Counted from the stretch's first letter, positions 39,875 to 51,760 are shown. The stretch is DNA of 64,000 nucleotides from Sporothrix humicola (GCA_021396245.1 WNYE01000076.1:124001-188000); one strand, 5' to 3'. Notes: generated by a model not told the origin, from the letters alone. Numbers and translations: made by a program.

Positions 39875-41311
39875 CGCAGGTATGAAAAGCGAGTGGGCAG
39901 GGCGATGGTCTGCAGGAACAGGACTCTAGTATGAATTTTAACTTGTCGTAAACATTTGTGGTTTTCAGTACATCTTATTCACACCATGATGTTGAAATGT
40001 CAGAGGAAGTGATTTGACAATGGACAATCCGAGGCAGCTTCTCAACGTCTGTGATGTCCTTAAATATTACTGGGCATGGCCACTTTTGCTTGCAGTCGTC
40101 AGCAGGGCATAGTGCGCAAGCTCGAAAATGACGCCAGCAAATGGCAGCTGGTTACGGACCTTGCACAAACTCATGTTACGAGGTGGCTGCCATCAGCAGT
40201 CATCAGCAATTTCAACACCGTGCAACTGCTTGCTTGCAACTGCTGCACATTGGCCAATGCAAAAGGTCGGGGGCTGAGTGCCTGGAAAGTAACCCTTCCT
40301 TGATGTTGATTTGACGTCTTCAAGTCACCTGTAATATTGAATTCTCCTGCATAAGTGTGTGCATTGCCCCTCAGTTTGTGCATCCCGTATTTCAGCTGAA
40401 CAGGCACCCCTCCAAAACTCCACCGTCGGGCGAAAGCGCACAAGTCGGTTACAGGGTGGCTTACGAGCGTCGTTTACGGATGCAAGAGAATGAACTGACG
40501 CGGGGTGCATATGGCGTATTTCTAATGTCTCGAGACTCCCTCAAGAGAGGACTCTTAATTTTGTACTCTACTTTTATTGCCTCCAGGAGAGTAGTGGTGT
40601 AGCTGTAGGCTTTAAGATAAAATGGAGGACATAGTTCAGTACAAGTATTAACGTGGCCGACCTTTCCATTCTTTAACCAAGCTAAAGACATGCTGTCGAA
40701 TTGGAGAACCGCTCCACACATAAGATGTCGTGATGTTCGAAAAAACGGCACCTTTAGATTTTTAAATGGAAAATGAACGGACAAATTTGTGTTTGATGCT
40801 TTCTCGTATTTTGTTCGCCGTGGCAAGGAGAGACGAGAAGCGGGGGTTTGAATACTTGGAAAAGGTGCACATTCATGTCACCGCTACGCGAATAAATACC
40901 ATTATTCATGCGGGGCACCGACTGAAATACAATAATCATTACAAATATCTTTACGTGCACGTCCAATCTTTGGTTGAATCGTCAAATGAGAGAGAATATA
41001 CAACGATTGGAATAGTTCTGCTCAAAACCCAGGCCAGTACGTGTGTGAACATTGGCTGGAGCTGACCAATAAATAGCTGTCGGCCCAACGGTCTTTGAAT
41101 GTAGATGAGGCTCTGCTGCAGCTCCAATTTATTTCCATCAAGTGCTATGAATCTCTATGTGGAAAAGTCTATGTCGACGGTAACATTGGGCTATTATTTG
41201 TCAGTTTACATGTGGCACGCCGGGGACAGGGGGCAATACAAACGACTGCAATGTTGGAGTATGGCATGCCTTTGTTATGATATCTGATAATGTTTTCTGT
41301 ATGGCTTGCAG
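39875..41311. other. 1.4-kb intergenic region, no intact gene
   Basis: Only short frames on both strands. The last 220 bp may include decayed 5' sequence belonging to the fragment at 41312-41708, but I could not align it with confidence. Confidence 0.5.
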
Positions 41312-41708
41312 ATCCACATATTCCATATCGCTCGCTGCAAAAGTAGAGCTGACTGTGTCATGTATACCTGGTGCAATGGTAGATTTCCATTTGCCGCGTA
41401 ACGGTTTCAAACCCAGGGACGGGTCGGACCACTTCTTTAAATTCTCACCGGAAGGATCACGTCTAGCTGGCTTCGAAAATACAGCACAATTGATGCTTTC
41501 TGGAAAAGTGAGCCACAAAGCGGGTATCAAACCAGCAGTAGGGATCTCCCCCGCCAATGGCTCAACGGTACAAGAAATGGTCACATCCCCGCTACAGAAT
41601 GCCGTGCGAATTCCTGAAGCATCAAGCCGTCTGTGTATAGTTGAGGAAGTGATTACGGCAAGACCTTTGGCATCTAGTTTCGTGCCCTTGCCTTGGATAA
41701 GCTCGTAA
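41312..41708 (+). pseudogene. Fragment of the 51-62 kb unknown gene family
   Basis: Starting after a good acceptor (GGCTTGCAG at 41311), this frame encodes a segment resembling exon 3 of the gene at 55825-56845. Shared blocks are FENTAQLMLS versus FEKAARLMLS, and IKPAVGISP, identical in both, at the same spacing. FKPRDGSDHFFKF aligns with the MVPEKTSDYLFDL region before them. The diagnostic VVWGLSIPK block is missing after IKPAVGISP, and I cannot find a convincing first exon. I therefore call it a fragment or decayed copy. It lies 0.5 kb upstream of the NLR gene and on the same strand. Confidence 0.55.
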
Positions 41709-42231
41709 ATCTGGCAACGCAGTGCTATCAGTGAGAACTCTCAAGGGTGCGCATGATCCGGGAGCCGTGTCAACTGGCGCCTTGTTTGGCTGGGCACTAA
41801 CCGCCTACCATGTTAGTTGGGCACAAATCCAACACATTTTTGCACATTCTTCAGCCGTACGAGGGAGACGGGCGCCTAATTTTGTGCGCATTCACACACC
41901 ATTTCACCATACCGTCGCAGAAATCCGTGCGTCGTGGCCAATGAACACGGCCCAAAAATGTGCTGGATGCACCTGGCGGCCTATCACGGCCCCGAAGCAA
42001 AAGTGCAAAAATGCAAAAATGCAAAAGTGTAGTGGTGGTCAGCGGGAAACCCGCTGAGAATAGAAAATAAATCAAGGCGTGTGTCCTCCGCAAGCCTCGA
42101 GAATTTCTCGAACTGTTTCTATCCTGCAAAAGATTGCGTCCTGTCGTTTTCACCACTCGAGTAGAGCCATATCCTTTTCCAAAGAACTCTCGATGGAAAC
42201 CGAGTCATCTTACTACTAAGACGTTGGCAAG
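41709..42231. other. NLR promoter region
   Basis: 523 bp upstream of the NLR. A short tandem repeat of a TGCAAAAA-like unit lies at about 42003-42028. No gene. Confidence 0.5.
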
Positions 42232-45200
42232 ATGGAAGGCAAGCCACTGTGCTTGCTAACTCTGGGTAGGTATTCTGTGCTGGATCTTACTGTCCTTGCG
42301 CATGTTCTCCGTACTAACAGGTGTGCAGATGGCGGGGGCATCCGTGGGCTCTCTGAGCTCCTGATTCTCGACCAGATCATGCACCGGATCAAACGCGACT
42401 TGAACATGACCGACGACCCTCTTCCGGCCGACTTTTTCGACTTGATCGGTGGCACATCGACTGGGGGGTAGGTCGTGTCTTTGCATGGTGAAAGAAATAA
42501 GAAATGGGATTGCATTTAAACTGACCGTCAATCACTGTAGTCTGATTGCACTATTGCTCGGACGGATGCGCCTGTCTGTCCCAGAGGCAATCGACGCATA
42601 TGTGCGAATCGCGCAGGATGTATTTTCCATGACGAGGTACCTTAAAAAGTCGAAATTTGATGGTCAAAAGCTGGAAGCCGCCGTGAAGCAGGTTCTCCGG
42701 GACCGGTTCGGCGATGGGCGTGGTGAGGAACGAATGCTCGACCCTACGGATGGCGCCTGCAAAGTGTACGTTGTCGTTTGAAACATGGTAACATGGTTGG
42801 GAGACTGTCGACTGATTTCCCTTTTACTAATCTCTCCCAGGTTTGTCTGCGCCGCCCGACAAGATGACGTTGCTGCTCGAGCCGGTCCCACCCTGTTCCG
42901 AACATACAACGTCCGCGAGCGTGCCACCTTTGACTGCACAATTTGGGAGGCGAGCCGTGCGACATCCGCCGCTCCCACCTACTTTGATCCCATCTCTATT
43001 GGGCGTGCCGGCATGCAAGCGGCCTTTGTCGATGGTGGACTCGGCTGCAACAACCCGATCGAACAGGCGCTCGAGGAGGCGCGCCGTGTTTTTCCCAAGC
43101 GCACAGTGGCCTGTATTGTCAGTATTGGGACAGGTCTGGCACCCGTGATCCGCTTTCCCCACTCAACGAGCCCCCTCAAACTTGTCGACGCACTCAAAAG
43201 AATGGCCACGGATTCGGACATAACCGCAGAACGAGTCCAGGTGCGGTTCCACAACACCGACGACATCTACTTTCGTTTCAACGTTGATCGCGGCTTGGAA
43301 GACATTGAGCTGGACGAATGGCAGCATATGGGGCGCGTGGAAACTTACACGGCCGGGTACCTGGACCAGGCCACAGTGTCTCGTCAGATCGATACGGTTG
43401 TCAAGGCATTGTTGGCATCCAAGGTGGAGCCGGGGTCCGATCGCTCCACTGCTGAGATCCGAATCCATGGTCCCTTCTCCGGCGGGGCCGGTTCGGCAGG
43501 GTCGCCCCAGCTATTTACTTGGCGCACGGATGATATTCCAGATTTTTATCACAAAATCGAGGATGTTGCGCATGTGGGTAGGTAGCTATTTTTTTTCCTT
43601 CAAAAATAAATATCCGATTCTACATTTCTTCAATATGACTGGCTCGTACTAATACAAAGATAGTTCCATCTGTCCGTGATCTTCAATGTATGTTTACAGG
43701 TCTTCTCTCAGGAGCAGTTGTAAAGCATCGTTTTTTTTGTTGTTCTCTCCACTAACTTTTTTTCTTTTTAGCCAAGAATTGCGTATGGTCCGTGCCATTC
43801 GAGAAAAACCTATCCTTCACCGGCCGCAAGTCTGAGCTAGAAAAGCTGCGTGCGGCTCTTTTTATCAAAGACCAGACGGCCAAGGTCGGCATCACAGGGC
43901 TCGGCGGAATCGGGAAGACGCAACTCGCCCTTGCGATGGCCTATCAGATACGAGACGAGTACGAGGATTGCTCCATCTTCTGGATACCATGCACGAGTCG
44001 AGACAGCATCGAAAAGGCATATGTCAATGTCGCGCGCTTGCTTGGTATACCCGGCGCCGAAGACGACAAGGCCAATGTCATTACCCTTGTGCGAGATCAC
44101 CTAAGCCAAGAGAGTGCTGGCCGGTGGCTGTTGGTGTTTGACAACGCCGACGACATTGGCATCTGGATTGGTGGATCTCAATCTCAGTCTCAGTCTGCGG
44201 GAGCTGTAGGCGCTGCGGGAACTGCGGGCGAGCGCGTCCGCCTTAAGGACCTTCTCCCCAAAAGCCCGGGTCGCGGATCGATCATTTTCACGACGCGCGA
44301 CAAAAAGGCCGCCACGACGCTTGTTCACAAAAACGTCATTCAATTGACCGAACTGGATGAGACTTGCAGCAAAGAGCTTCTTCGGAATTACCTCGAAAAT
44401 ACGGACCTCCTCAACAACGAAGAGGACACAAAGGCCTTGCTTGCCAAGCTCGTGTACCTTCCACTGGCCATTGTTCAAGCCGCAGCATACATCAACAAGA
44501 ACAGCATCAGTTTTGGCTGCTATCTATCACTCCTGGACGAGCAAGAAGAAGACGTCGTTGAAGTCCTCAGCGAGGATTTTGAAGACGAAGGTCGCTATTC
44601 TGACGTCAAGAATCCAGTGGCGACTACGTGGCTCATCTCATTCAACCGAGTTCGGAAGCACCATCCCAAGGCAGCAGAATACCTGTCTTTTATGGCCTGT
44701 GTTGATGCCAAAGATATCCCACGGTCGCTTCTTCCTGTGTGCTCGTCAAAGAAGGAAGATACTGATGCGATAGGCACACTGAAAGGCTACTCGTTTATCT
44801 CCTCGTCAGATGCGGCTATCAACATCCATCGGTTGGTTCACTTGGCTACAAGAAACTGGCTCCGGAATGAAGGGCTGCTTACCGATTGGATCAGATACGC
44901 CATCACAACATTGGATGAAGCATTTTCGAAAACTGACTATGGGAAAATAACCGAGTGGAGATCATATATTCCGCATGCGTACCACGTGCTCCAGTCAAGC
45001 GTCGAAGACGAAGACAATATGGATAGGCTTCAACTTTTAGGATGGTACGCATTCTACCTCCTTCGCGAAGGGCGATACACTGAAGCGGAAAAATCACTCG
45101 ACAGAGCGGTGTTTTTGAGCAAGACGAAGCTCGGCTTCGACCATCCCCACACTCTAACGACAATCGATAACCTTGCGTTGGCATACGTAAGCCAGGGCCG

Positions 45201-45912
45201 GTGGGAGGAGGCTGAAAAGCTGCATGTGCAGGTCTTAGAGTTAAGTAAGACGAAACTCGGGGCCGACCACCCCGACACCTTAGCGAGCATGACCAACCTT
45301 GCGTCGGCGTACCAGAACCAGGGCCGGTGGGAGGAGGCCGAAAAGCTAGGGGTACAGGTGGTGGAAACACGTAAGACGAAACTCGGAGCCGACCACCCCG
45401 ACACCTTGACGAGTATGAACAACCTTGCGTCGACGTACTGGAACCAGGGCCGGTGGGAGGAGGCCGAAAAGCTAGGGGTACAGGTGGTGGAAACACGTAA
45501 GACGAAACTCGGAGCCGNNNNNNNNNNNNNNNNNNNNNNNNNNNNNNNNNNNNNNNNNNNNNNNNNNNNNNNNNNNNNNNNNNNNNNNNNNNNNNNNNNN
45601 NNNNNNNNNNNNNNNNNCGACACCTTGACGAGTATGAACAACCTTGCGTCGACGTACTGGAACCAGGGCCGGTGGGAGGAGGCCGAAAAGCTAGAGGTAC
45701 AGGTGGTGGAAACTGGTAAGACGAAACTCGGGGTTAACCATCCCTACACCCTGATGAGTATGAATAACCTTGCGTGGACTTGGAAGGATCAAGGTCGTGA
45801 TTCAGACGCCTTAGTGTTGATGAAGGACTGTGTTTTAAGGTGTCAGCGAATACTCGGCTTGGAGCACCCATACACTTTAGAATCTATGGCCACTTTAAAA
45901 GAATGGAGTTAG
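42232..45912 (+). CDS. NLR-type protein: patatin-like phospholipase / NB-ARC / TPR (five exons, assembly gap)
   Basis: Exons: 42232-42265, 42329-42467, 42541-42765, 42841-43577 and 43772-45912; 1091 codons if the 100-N gap is taken at face value. Domains: a patatin-like phospholipase with GGGIRG (residues 13-18), the nucleophile Ser55 in GTSTGG, and the acid in FVDGGLGCNNP (Asp197). Then NB-ARC with P-loop GLGGIGKT (about 421-428), Walker B WLLVFDNADD, and IIFTTRDK. Finally 42-residue tetratricopeptide repeats (GRWEEAEKL, KTKLGADHP). All exon joins keep frame. Fungal NLRs of this architecture (such as Neurospora PLP-1) trigger cell death on non-self recognition. The TPR units are nearly identical, which suggests concerted evolution. 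Confidence 0.9.
45130..45900 (+). repeat. Near-identical 126-bp repeat units encoding TPRs
   Basis: Successive 42-codon units share GRWEEAEKL, KTKLG(A/F/V)(D/N)HP and DTL(T/A)SM(N/T)NLAS. Units two to four are almost identical in DNA, and the flanks of the N run come from the same unit type. The first and last units are diverged. Copy number in the genome is unknown because of the gap. Confidence 0.85.
45518..45617. other. Assembly gap of exactly 100 N inside the TPR repeats
   Basis: The run is exactly 100 N, the usual placeholder for unknown length. Reading across identical units, the true gap should be 7 nt plus a multiple of 126. It therefore cannot be 100, although 100 happens to preserve frame. 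Confidence 0.85.
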
Positions 45913-47124
45913 TATTTTTGTATTAATGATTTATATAGTTCATGGCGAGTTTTTTTCCGTTAAATAAAAAGGTAACTGACGTAACCCACCCGATGTAGCT
46001 CGCGGGCGTCTGTTTACACTCCCCCAAGGCCGTATCTTTGTTCTTGATAGTGATGTCGTTTGATCTTAAGGTGAGTTGTTTCCTATCCGGCGAAAGGACA
46101 GCAAACGTGACTGAACCACTGTGGCCGTCGAGCGTTTAAAGAGACGCCCTCCAATTTCCGCTCAAGGAAAGCACGATTTGAACACTATTTCGGCCATGGG
46201 TCCTGTCGATGCTCCCCGGCTCGACACTGATGGCGACAGCACGATGGGTATGGTCCTGGCGATGACGGATGTTCTCCAAGGAGGACCATACATTACGGGT
46301 TACCTTACCACCTCGGATCTCTCACCTCAGAGCGATGGTACAAAATGGCCTCCGAGTGACACTAGTGCTGGACAGTTGCTATTCGGGAAGAGCCATTTAA
46401 TGCTCGGAGACAACACCGGAGATCACACCGCGCACTCGTGAACATGGCCACACGATTCACATAGAGGCCCAACTGAGGACTCCTGCAAGAACCCTGCCGT
46501 TTCTTCACGCATTTCATTCAGAATCAGAAATGGGGAGTAGCCATGTAAGCCCACCACACCCAGTAGGGCTTTTTTAAAAGCATTTGTACAGTATCAGTCA
46601 TATTATTAGCGATACACTTGCAACTGGAAGCATGTACATCACCGGGGTAATGATTTATGAAAAAGCAGTCGAGATACAAACCGCCGTCACTTCGACATAA
46701 TTAATGTTAAGGCTAAAGATCACGTAATCCATAATGAATGTAACGTCGTCCCTGATTTTGATTGTCTAGAATAGTCTTGCGAATAAATTATCGTATTATT
46801 GTTTATATTTTTTCATGTTTACGAAATGAATTTTTTAGATTGGCAACTCTTGTATTAATAGCACCAGGTCTGACAAGGAAATTATCATATTAAGCACTAA
46901 AAGTGAAAAGAGAGTATGGTGAAAAACTAAATAGTAAACTGTGTAAACAAGCATCTACAAGGTATAGGGTACAAGCTAGCCAGCCGTAAGAAGCACTGGC
47001 AGAGAAATGCAATGAGCCACGACCCAGATATTGATCACAGGTGGGTGTAAGAAGGTCGATATGTGGAAGGGCGAAACTTGCCAACGTGAAGGCATTAGCG
47101 TGGTTACGAATCTCGCACGTTGGT
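45913..47124. other. 1.2-kb 3'-3' spacer, no gene seen
   Basis: AT-rich sequence between the converging NLR and sugar-transporter genes. One frame at 46121-46441 has no features that support coding. Confidence 0.5.
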
Positions 47125-49072
47125 TTAGCTCTCGGTAACCTTCTCGGTAACGGTGCCGTCGGCCTGCAGGACGACCTTGTCGACCTTGAGCGAGGCCTTG
47201 ACGGGGTTCGGCTGTTCGTAGACCCAGTCCATCTCCTCGAGAGTGCGGCCCTGGGATTCGACGCTGCGGTTGTTAGATTCACTCTTGATTTTTACTCTGC
47301 GTGGTGGGAGGAGACTTACAGGAAAAAGTACCAGAGACCGACGACAATCATGTCCCAGCCGACAAAGATGTAGATGTACTTGTACTGGATGTTCTTAAGG
47401 GCTATGGGGCTGGCGTACTGGTTGATAAAGCCAAAGAGACCGGTGGCAAAGCCGTATAGAGCCAGGCCCTTGGCACGTAGCGGGGTGGACAGGGCCTCGG
47501 CCGGAAGGACACCCTGGAGGGGTGTGTAGGTGAACGAGTAAAAGACCTGGAACAAAAAGTAGAAAGCAAGGGCGCCACGCGCATAGTTGATGTTGGTAAT
47601 GTTTCCGTCGTGGGCGGCCTGGTCAATGGCAATGGCGTTGGTTAGGCCGCCGTTGATGGCCAGGATAATGGCAATGACAAAGGTGCCATAAATCAAAACG
47701 GGGCGGCGGTTCATGCGGTCGGTCAGCGACACGGCCGTGAGCGCACCAATGGCACCGAGGACGCTGTAGAGGATCTGGTAGCCAAGCTGCTGCGTCGCGC
47801 TCGTGATGCCAATGAGCTCGTAGATGGCGACGTTAAAGTAGCCGAGACCGTTGCCTGCAAACTGTCCGAAAATGCCCATCATCAAGGCCTGGGCGCCGCG
47901 CCAGCGGCCAACGTGCGTGAAGAATGGGCGGTAGTCCCACCAGGCGGACTGCTTGTCAATCAGGCTTTGGCGCACATTGTCGCGAATCTCCTCGATTTCC
48001 AGCATGACGAGACGCGAGTTCCGGTTACCGTTGCCGTGGTACTTGACGAGAAACTCAATGGCCTCCTCGTCCTTGCCCTTTTGCATCAAGTAGCGAGGCG
48101 ATTCGGGCAAGAAGTAGACGGAAGCAAGCACAATAAGACAGGTGAAGCACTGCAGAATGAGAGGCAGGCGCCAGGAATAGTTGCTGTTGATGTACTGGCA
48201 GCCATAGGTGATGCACGCCGCCGGGATGGAGCCGCCAAACCAGCCGCAGTTGTAGAAGCCGGTGGCACGGCCTCGCCAGTGCGGAGGTGAGATTTCGATT
48301 GCGTACGCCGGGGCAGCGACGGTCATGTACTGGATGCCGCAGCCAAGGATAAAACGGCCGACGGTAAGCTGAGCCATGGTGTGAGACGTTGCCGAAACGA
48401 TGGCTCCGATGATGATGCCAAAGGAGCCCGCGACCATGCCAACGCGGCGGCCCCATCGATCGCTGACCCAAGCAGCCACGGGAGTCGTCACAATACTACC
48501 GCTAAATGATGCATTTCCATTAGCCACGGCGCAAACATGCAGCTCTCAGGGCATTCTCACTTACACGCTGTACAGCGACGTGATAATGGACACGTCCTGG
48601 CCGGATGCGCCGACGTGGAAGACGTCCTGGAACTGCGTCATGGCCAGGATCGAACCGAGGAGGGAGCCATCGTAGCCGTTGGCGCAAGAGCAGCAAAACG
48701 CCACGAAAATGCAGTCTGTTTGTTAGTTTGGTTCTCCGCCAAAATGAACTCTCCCGTGACTCCAGGCAGACAACACTTACAATACAGATGAATCGATGAA
48801 CTGCTCCATCTCTGAATGGGCGATTCCTGGAGGGCAGCAAAGAGCTCGGCCTGGAAGTGTTAGCAAGTCAGTCTCTCCTCCCCAGGTTGTCCCAGATTAT
48901 CATATCACGAGAGAGTACTTACGCTGTGGACGTTCTTGGTCGTCGCGCCTTCCATCTGCGCTGTCTTGCCGGTGCCCTCTGCCACGAGGATGCCGCCAAC
49001 GGACGCACTGTGGATCGCGTCGTCGTCCGCGGCCTGAGTGACCTGGACTTGTTCAATTTTCGAGTCCGCCAT
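47125..49072 (-). CDS. MFS sugar transporter (five exons)
   Basis: Exons: 49072-48923, 48850-48781, 48715-48565, 48501-47320 and 47263-47125; 563 residues, with all phases consistent. Sugar-porter signatures: CANGYDGSLLGSI in helix 1, AAWVSDRWGRRVGM (D-x4-GRR) after helix 2, ISPPHWRGRATG and FLPESPRYL (PESPR) before the central loop, and at the C terminus QGRTLEEMDWVYE, shared with lactose- or hexose-type fungal permeases. Twelve membrane segments are expected at the plasma membrane. The substrate is not resolved. Confidence 0.92.
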
Positions 49073-50062
49073 CGTGTCGTTGTCGATCGGACCGCAGATT
49101 GATTAGACTTGGTAGTGCTTGGCTGTCTCTTGGGTCGTATGGAGAGCAAAGCTTTCTCAACTGTCGTACTCGACGCCAAGGGCTCGGCATGGTGAGGATC
49201 TTATATTTTTCTGGCAAAGCCTGGATGGCCCTCGTCCCCGCTTCCCCGGGCCGCCCCAGACTTTGTCAGTAGCCCATGGGAAGAAAAGAAGCCGATCCAT
49301 CCGCATTGTTGTGGAGTAGGAATGGAAGAGGTTCTCGTATTAGGATGCGAGGCTGCAAGAGTCACGGGGTCTCCACGGAGCTTCACAGACACTTCCCGGC
49401 TGGCCGTTTCCGCTTTTGAAACGGGGTTGGCGGGGCTCCACATTTGTCATGTCACCTCGTGGCAAAACCGGCCCGAAATACTTGGTTCTCAGGGCTCCCT
49501 CTTGGCTCCCCCTTGGCTCCCTTTTGGCCCCTTTCCATAACGGGACTAGCACGGCCACCACGCCCGCGCCAAGCTGGGACTTTCCAGGGCCGCACTCCCG
49601 ACCCCTCCCTGCCAGGCTGACACTGGGACACTGGGCTGAAGAAAACCAAAACCCGGGGAAACTCCTGGTCCGTGTAAAAACACGCGTGCGAATCGCGCGT
49701 TCTTTTCCTGTGACTTTAAAATTTGCCTGTTTTTTTTGGATTTTTTTTCTGTTTGTTTTCTTTCTTTTGACTGTTACCAATGTTGGCGATCCCAAGCGAA
49801 CCAAAAAGAGAACAGAAAAGAGAGGAAAAGGAAAACACCCTCGCAGAGGTTGCTTCTTCTCTTGCAGTCGCCACGACTCGGCCCAATTGCTCCTGGTGTC
49901 AGACCACAGCAGTCGCCAACATAACGATACAAAGGTATTCATGCTTATCGGGCCGGCAGCCGATCACATCTCTTTTCTATTCCTTTGTGTCTGCACTTCA
50001 TTTTAGCTGACATAATATCAACCAATCAGGGTCTCACAATCTAGCCCTCCTCCCACACAAAC
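49073..50062. other. Divergent promoter region, transporter and SGNH esterase
   Basis: 990 bp. Frames are open on both strands at 49340-50000 but are composed of low-complexity, Gly/Pro/Arg- or Ser-rich runs and have no domain. No supported gene. Confidence 0.5.
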
Positions 50063-50881
50063 ATGGCCGCTCCCTACTCTCAAGTCGTCCTCTTTGGCGA
50101 CTCGCTCTTTGAAGGCGCCGCCGAACACTTTGATGGCTTTTCTCTCCAAGGCGCCCTCCAGGCGCGTTATATGCGTCGCTACGACGTTGTGAATCGCGGC
50201 TTTTCGGGCTACAATACCTCTCAAGCGCTCCACGCCCTACCCGATATCTTTCCACAGCCGCTACCCGAGTCTAATTTTACGCCCAAAATAGCTTATTTCC
50301 TCGTGCTGCTCGGCGCAAATGATGCCATGCTGCCGGCGCCAGCAGGCCAGGCCACCCAGCACGTCCCCCTCGACGAGTACGAGGCAAACCTGACGGCCAT
50401 CCTTACCCATCCCAACATCCAGGCTCACGGACCCACCAAAATTTTGGTCGTCACACCACCACCTCTCGATGGAATCCTCATTGGAGAGATTGAGCGCGCC
50501 GACGGCCAGACGTCAAGGTCGCGCCGGGCGCCCGTCTCCGCGCAATACTCAGCCGCAGCTCGCCGCGTAGCCCAGTCCCTGTCGGCGTCTATGCCCAACG
50601 TTGCCTTGGTCGACCTCCACAAGGCGCTCATGGAAGTTGCTATTGCACGCACGCCCGATTTTGACCCTACGACCGGCGTTATCCTCGGCGACGAAGACGC
50701 GCCTGGCAGCCAGCGCGGCTACCTGACGAATCTGCTGACGGACGGACTACACCTAAGTGGCGAGGGCTACCGGGTCCTCTTCGAGTTGCTACAGGCACAC
50801 ATTGGCCCGCAGACCTCGCGCGATACACCGGAGGGCTGGCTCTTTCCCGACTGGAGTGTGGCGCCATGGCTGAAGAAGTAA
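50063..50881 (+). CDS. SGNH/GDSL hydrolase, isoamyl-acetate-esterase-like
   Basis: 272 residues, single exon. SGNH blocks in order: VLFGDSLFEG (block I, nucleophile Ser), NRGFSGYNTSQAL (block II, Gly), VLLGANDAMLP (block III, Asn) and LTDGLHLSGEGY (block V, Asp and His). The order and spacing match the yeast IAH1 type of intracellular esterase that hydrolyses acetate esters. No signal peptide is seen. If the nearby Baeyer-Villiger enzyme produces esters, this could be a partner, but it is 15 kb away and lacks the shared promoter motif, so I do not link them. Confidence 0.9.
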   Translation: MAAPYSQVVLFGDSLFEGAAEHFDGFSLQGALQARYMRRYDVVNRGFSGYNTSQALHALPDIFPQPLPESNFTPKIAYFLVLLGANDAMLPAPAGQATQHVPLDEYEANLTAILTHPNIQAHGPTKILVVTPPPLDGILIGEIERADGQTSRSRRAPVSAQYSAAARRVAQSLSASMPNVALVDLHKALMEVAIARTPDFDPTTGVILGDEDAPGSQRGYLTNLLTDGLHLSGEGYRVLFELLQAHIGPQTSRDTPEGWLFPDWSVAPWLKK

Positions 50882-51080
50882 AGAGTGTGCATTCTCTCGG
50901 CCCCTGAGCTAAATGTTCTTGCTGTCACTTCGACTACGTTCTCCTTCTCTCTTTTTAGCCAATCGTTCAGTGTATTTGGTTTAGAAATAGACATTGCATG
51001 TTCGAAACCCTGATCATGTAGACATTCTTAGAAATCAATGAAAAACAAATAAACCCAAAAGTCAAGCCAGCCTTCGAATA

Positions 51081-51760
51081 TCAACGACGATTTTGCCGCT
51101 GCTTCGTTCTTATGTTCTCTCTCTGATGTCCCTGCTGTCGATAATCAGGCTCCATTTGAATCAACCGAGAGACAGACGGCCCAGCGAGTAACTTTTTAGG
51201 AATAGTTAGCTCCGTGATTTGATCTCCATTGTTACCCTTGACGGGGTGAATCAGTATCGAGCCAAAGCGGACCATTGTGTACTGCTCTATGTGACCGTTG
51301 ACGGCAATAAAACGCTTTAATGGTGCCCGGCTTAGCATGTTCTTGAGCAATGGGCTCTTGGCAAACGTCTGGAAAACTGTCGCCACCTCAAAGTGAACGC
51401 CATGAAACGGGATGAATGCGCACCGACCCGCGACTTTCAGTTTAAATCTCTGGTATGCCTCTTGGTTCCGGCGACTCGACTGTTCATCAGGCGATTCTCT
51501 CGATGCTTCCTCTTCGGTCAGTTTCTCGAACTTTGCGCGATAGTCGGCGTGCAGGGAAATGTAGACAAAGTACAGTGCAAAAACTGCACTCTTGGCAAAG
51601 TCAATTTCGACGTTCATGTCGGGCTATGCAGGTTGTTAGTAAATATTTGGTTGGGTCAAAAAGAAACTCAACTGAACTCCCACGATAGTGTGGTAGAACA
51701 TACATATATTGTGATATCCGCGATTGTCTTTTCCAAATTTTGAACCTTTGGGACTGGCAT
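51081..51760 (-). CDS. Unknown-family protein, compact member (two exons)
   Basis: Exon 1 is 51760-51704 (19 codons, MPVPKVQNLEKTIADITIY), an 80-bp intron with GTATGT, a TACTAAC branch sequence and CATAG, then exon 2 at 51623-51081; 199 residues. A first part carries EIDFAKSAVFALYFVYI, then CAFIPFHGVHFEVATVFQTF. A second part ends with SILIHPVKG and LTIPKKLLAG. These resemble, weakly, the (I/V)PIPIVKG and LSIPKRLH blocks of the genes at 53.2-56.8 kb, and the HG-x-HF motif recurs at 57.2 kb. I treat it as a divergent member of the same family. The tail is basic (RTKQRQNRR). Function unknown. Confidence 0.65.

Noticed and set aside
43664..43692. Possible mini-exon inside the 194-bp intron of the NLR
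   Set aside because: Flanked by AAAG and GTATGT, but inclusion creates an in-frame TGA after the exon 4 join. A single long intron keeps frame.
43860..43930. Could the NB-ARC/TPR part be a separate gene from the patatin part?
   Set aside because: The exon 4 to exon 5 splice is in phase and gives the usual patatin-linker-NB-ARC order. No independent ATG precedes the NB-ARC part.
46121..46441. 106-codon frame after the NLR
   Set aside because: Begins at GTG, no domain, no splice signals, AT-rich surroundings.
49340..50006. Overlapping open frames on both strands before the SGNH esterase
   Set aside because: Low-complexity content, no start context and no motif; more likely leader and promoter sequence.
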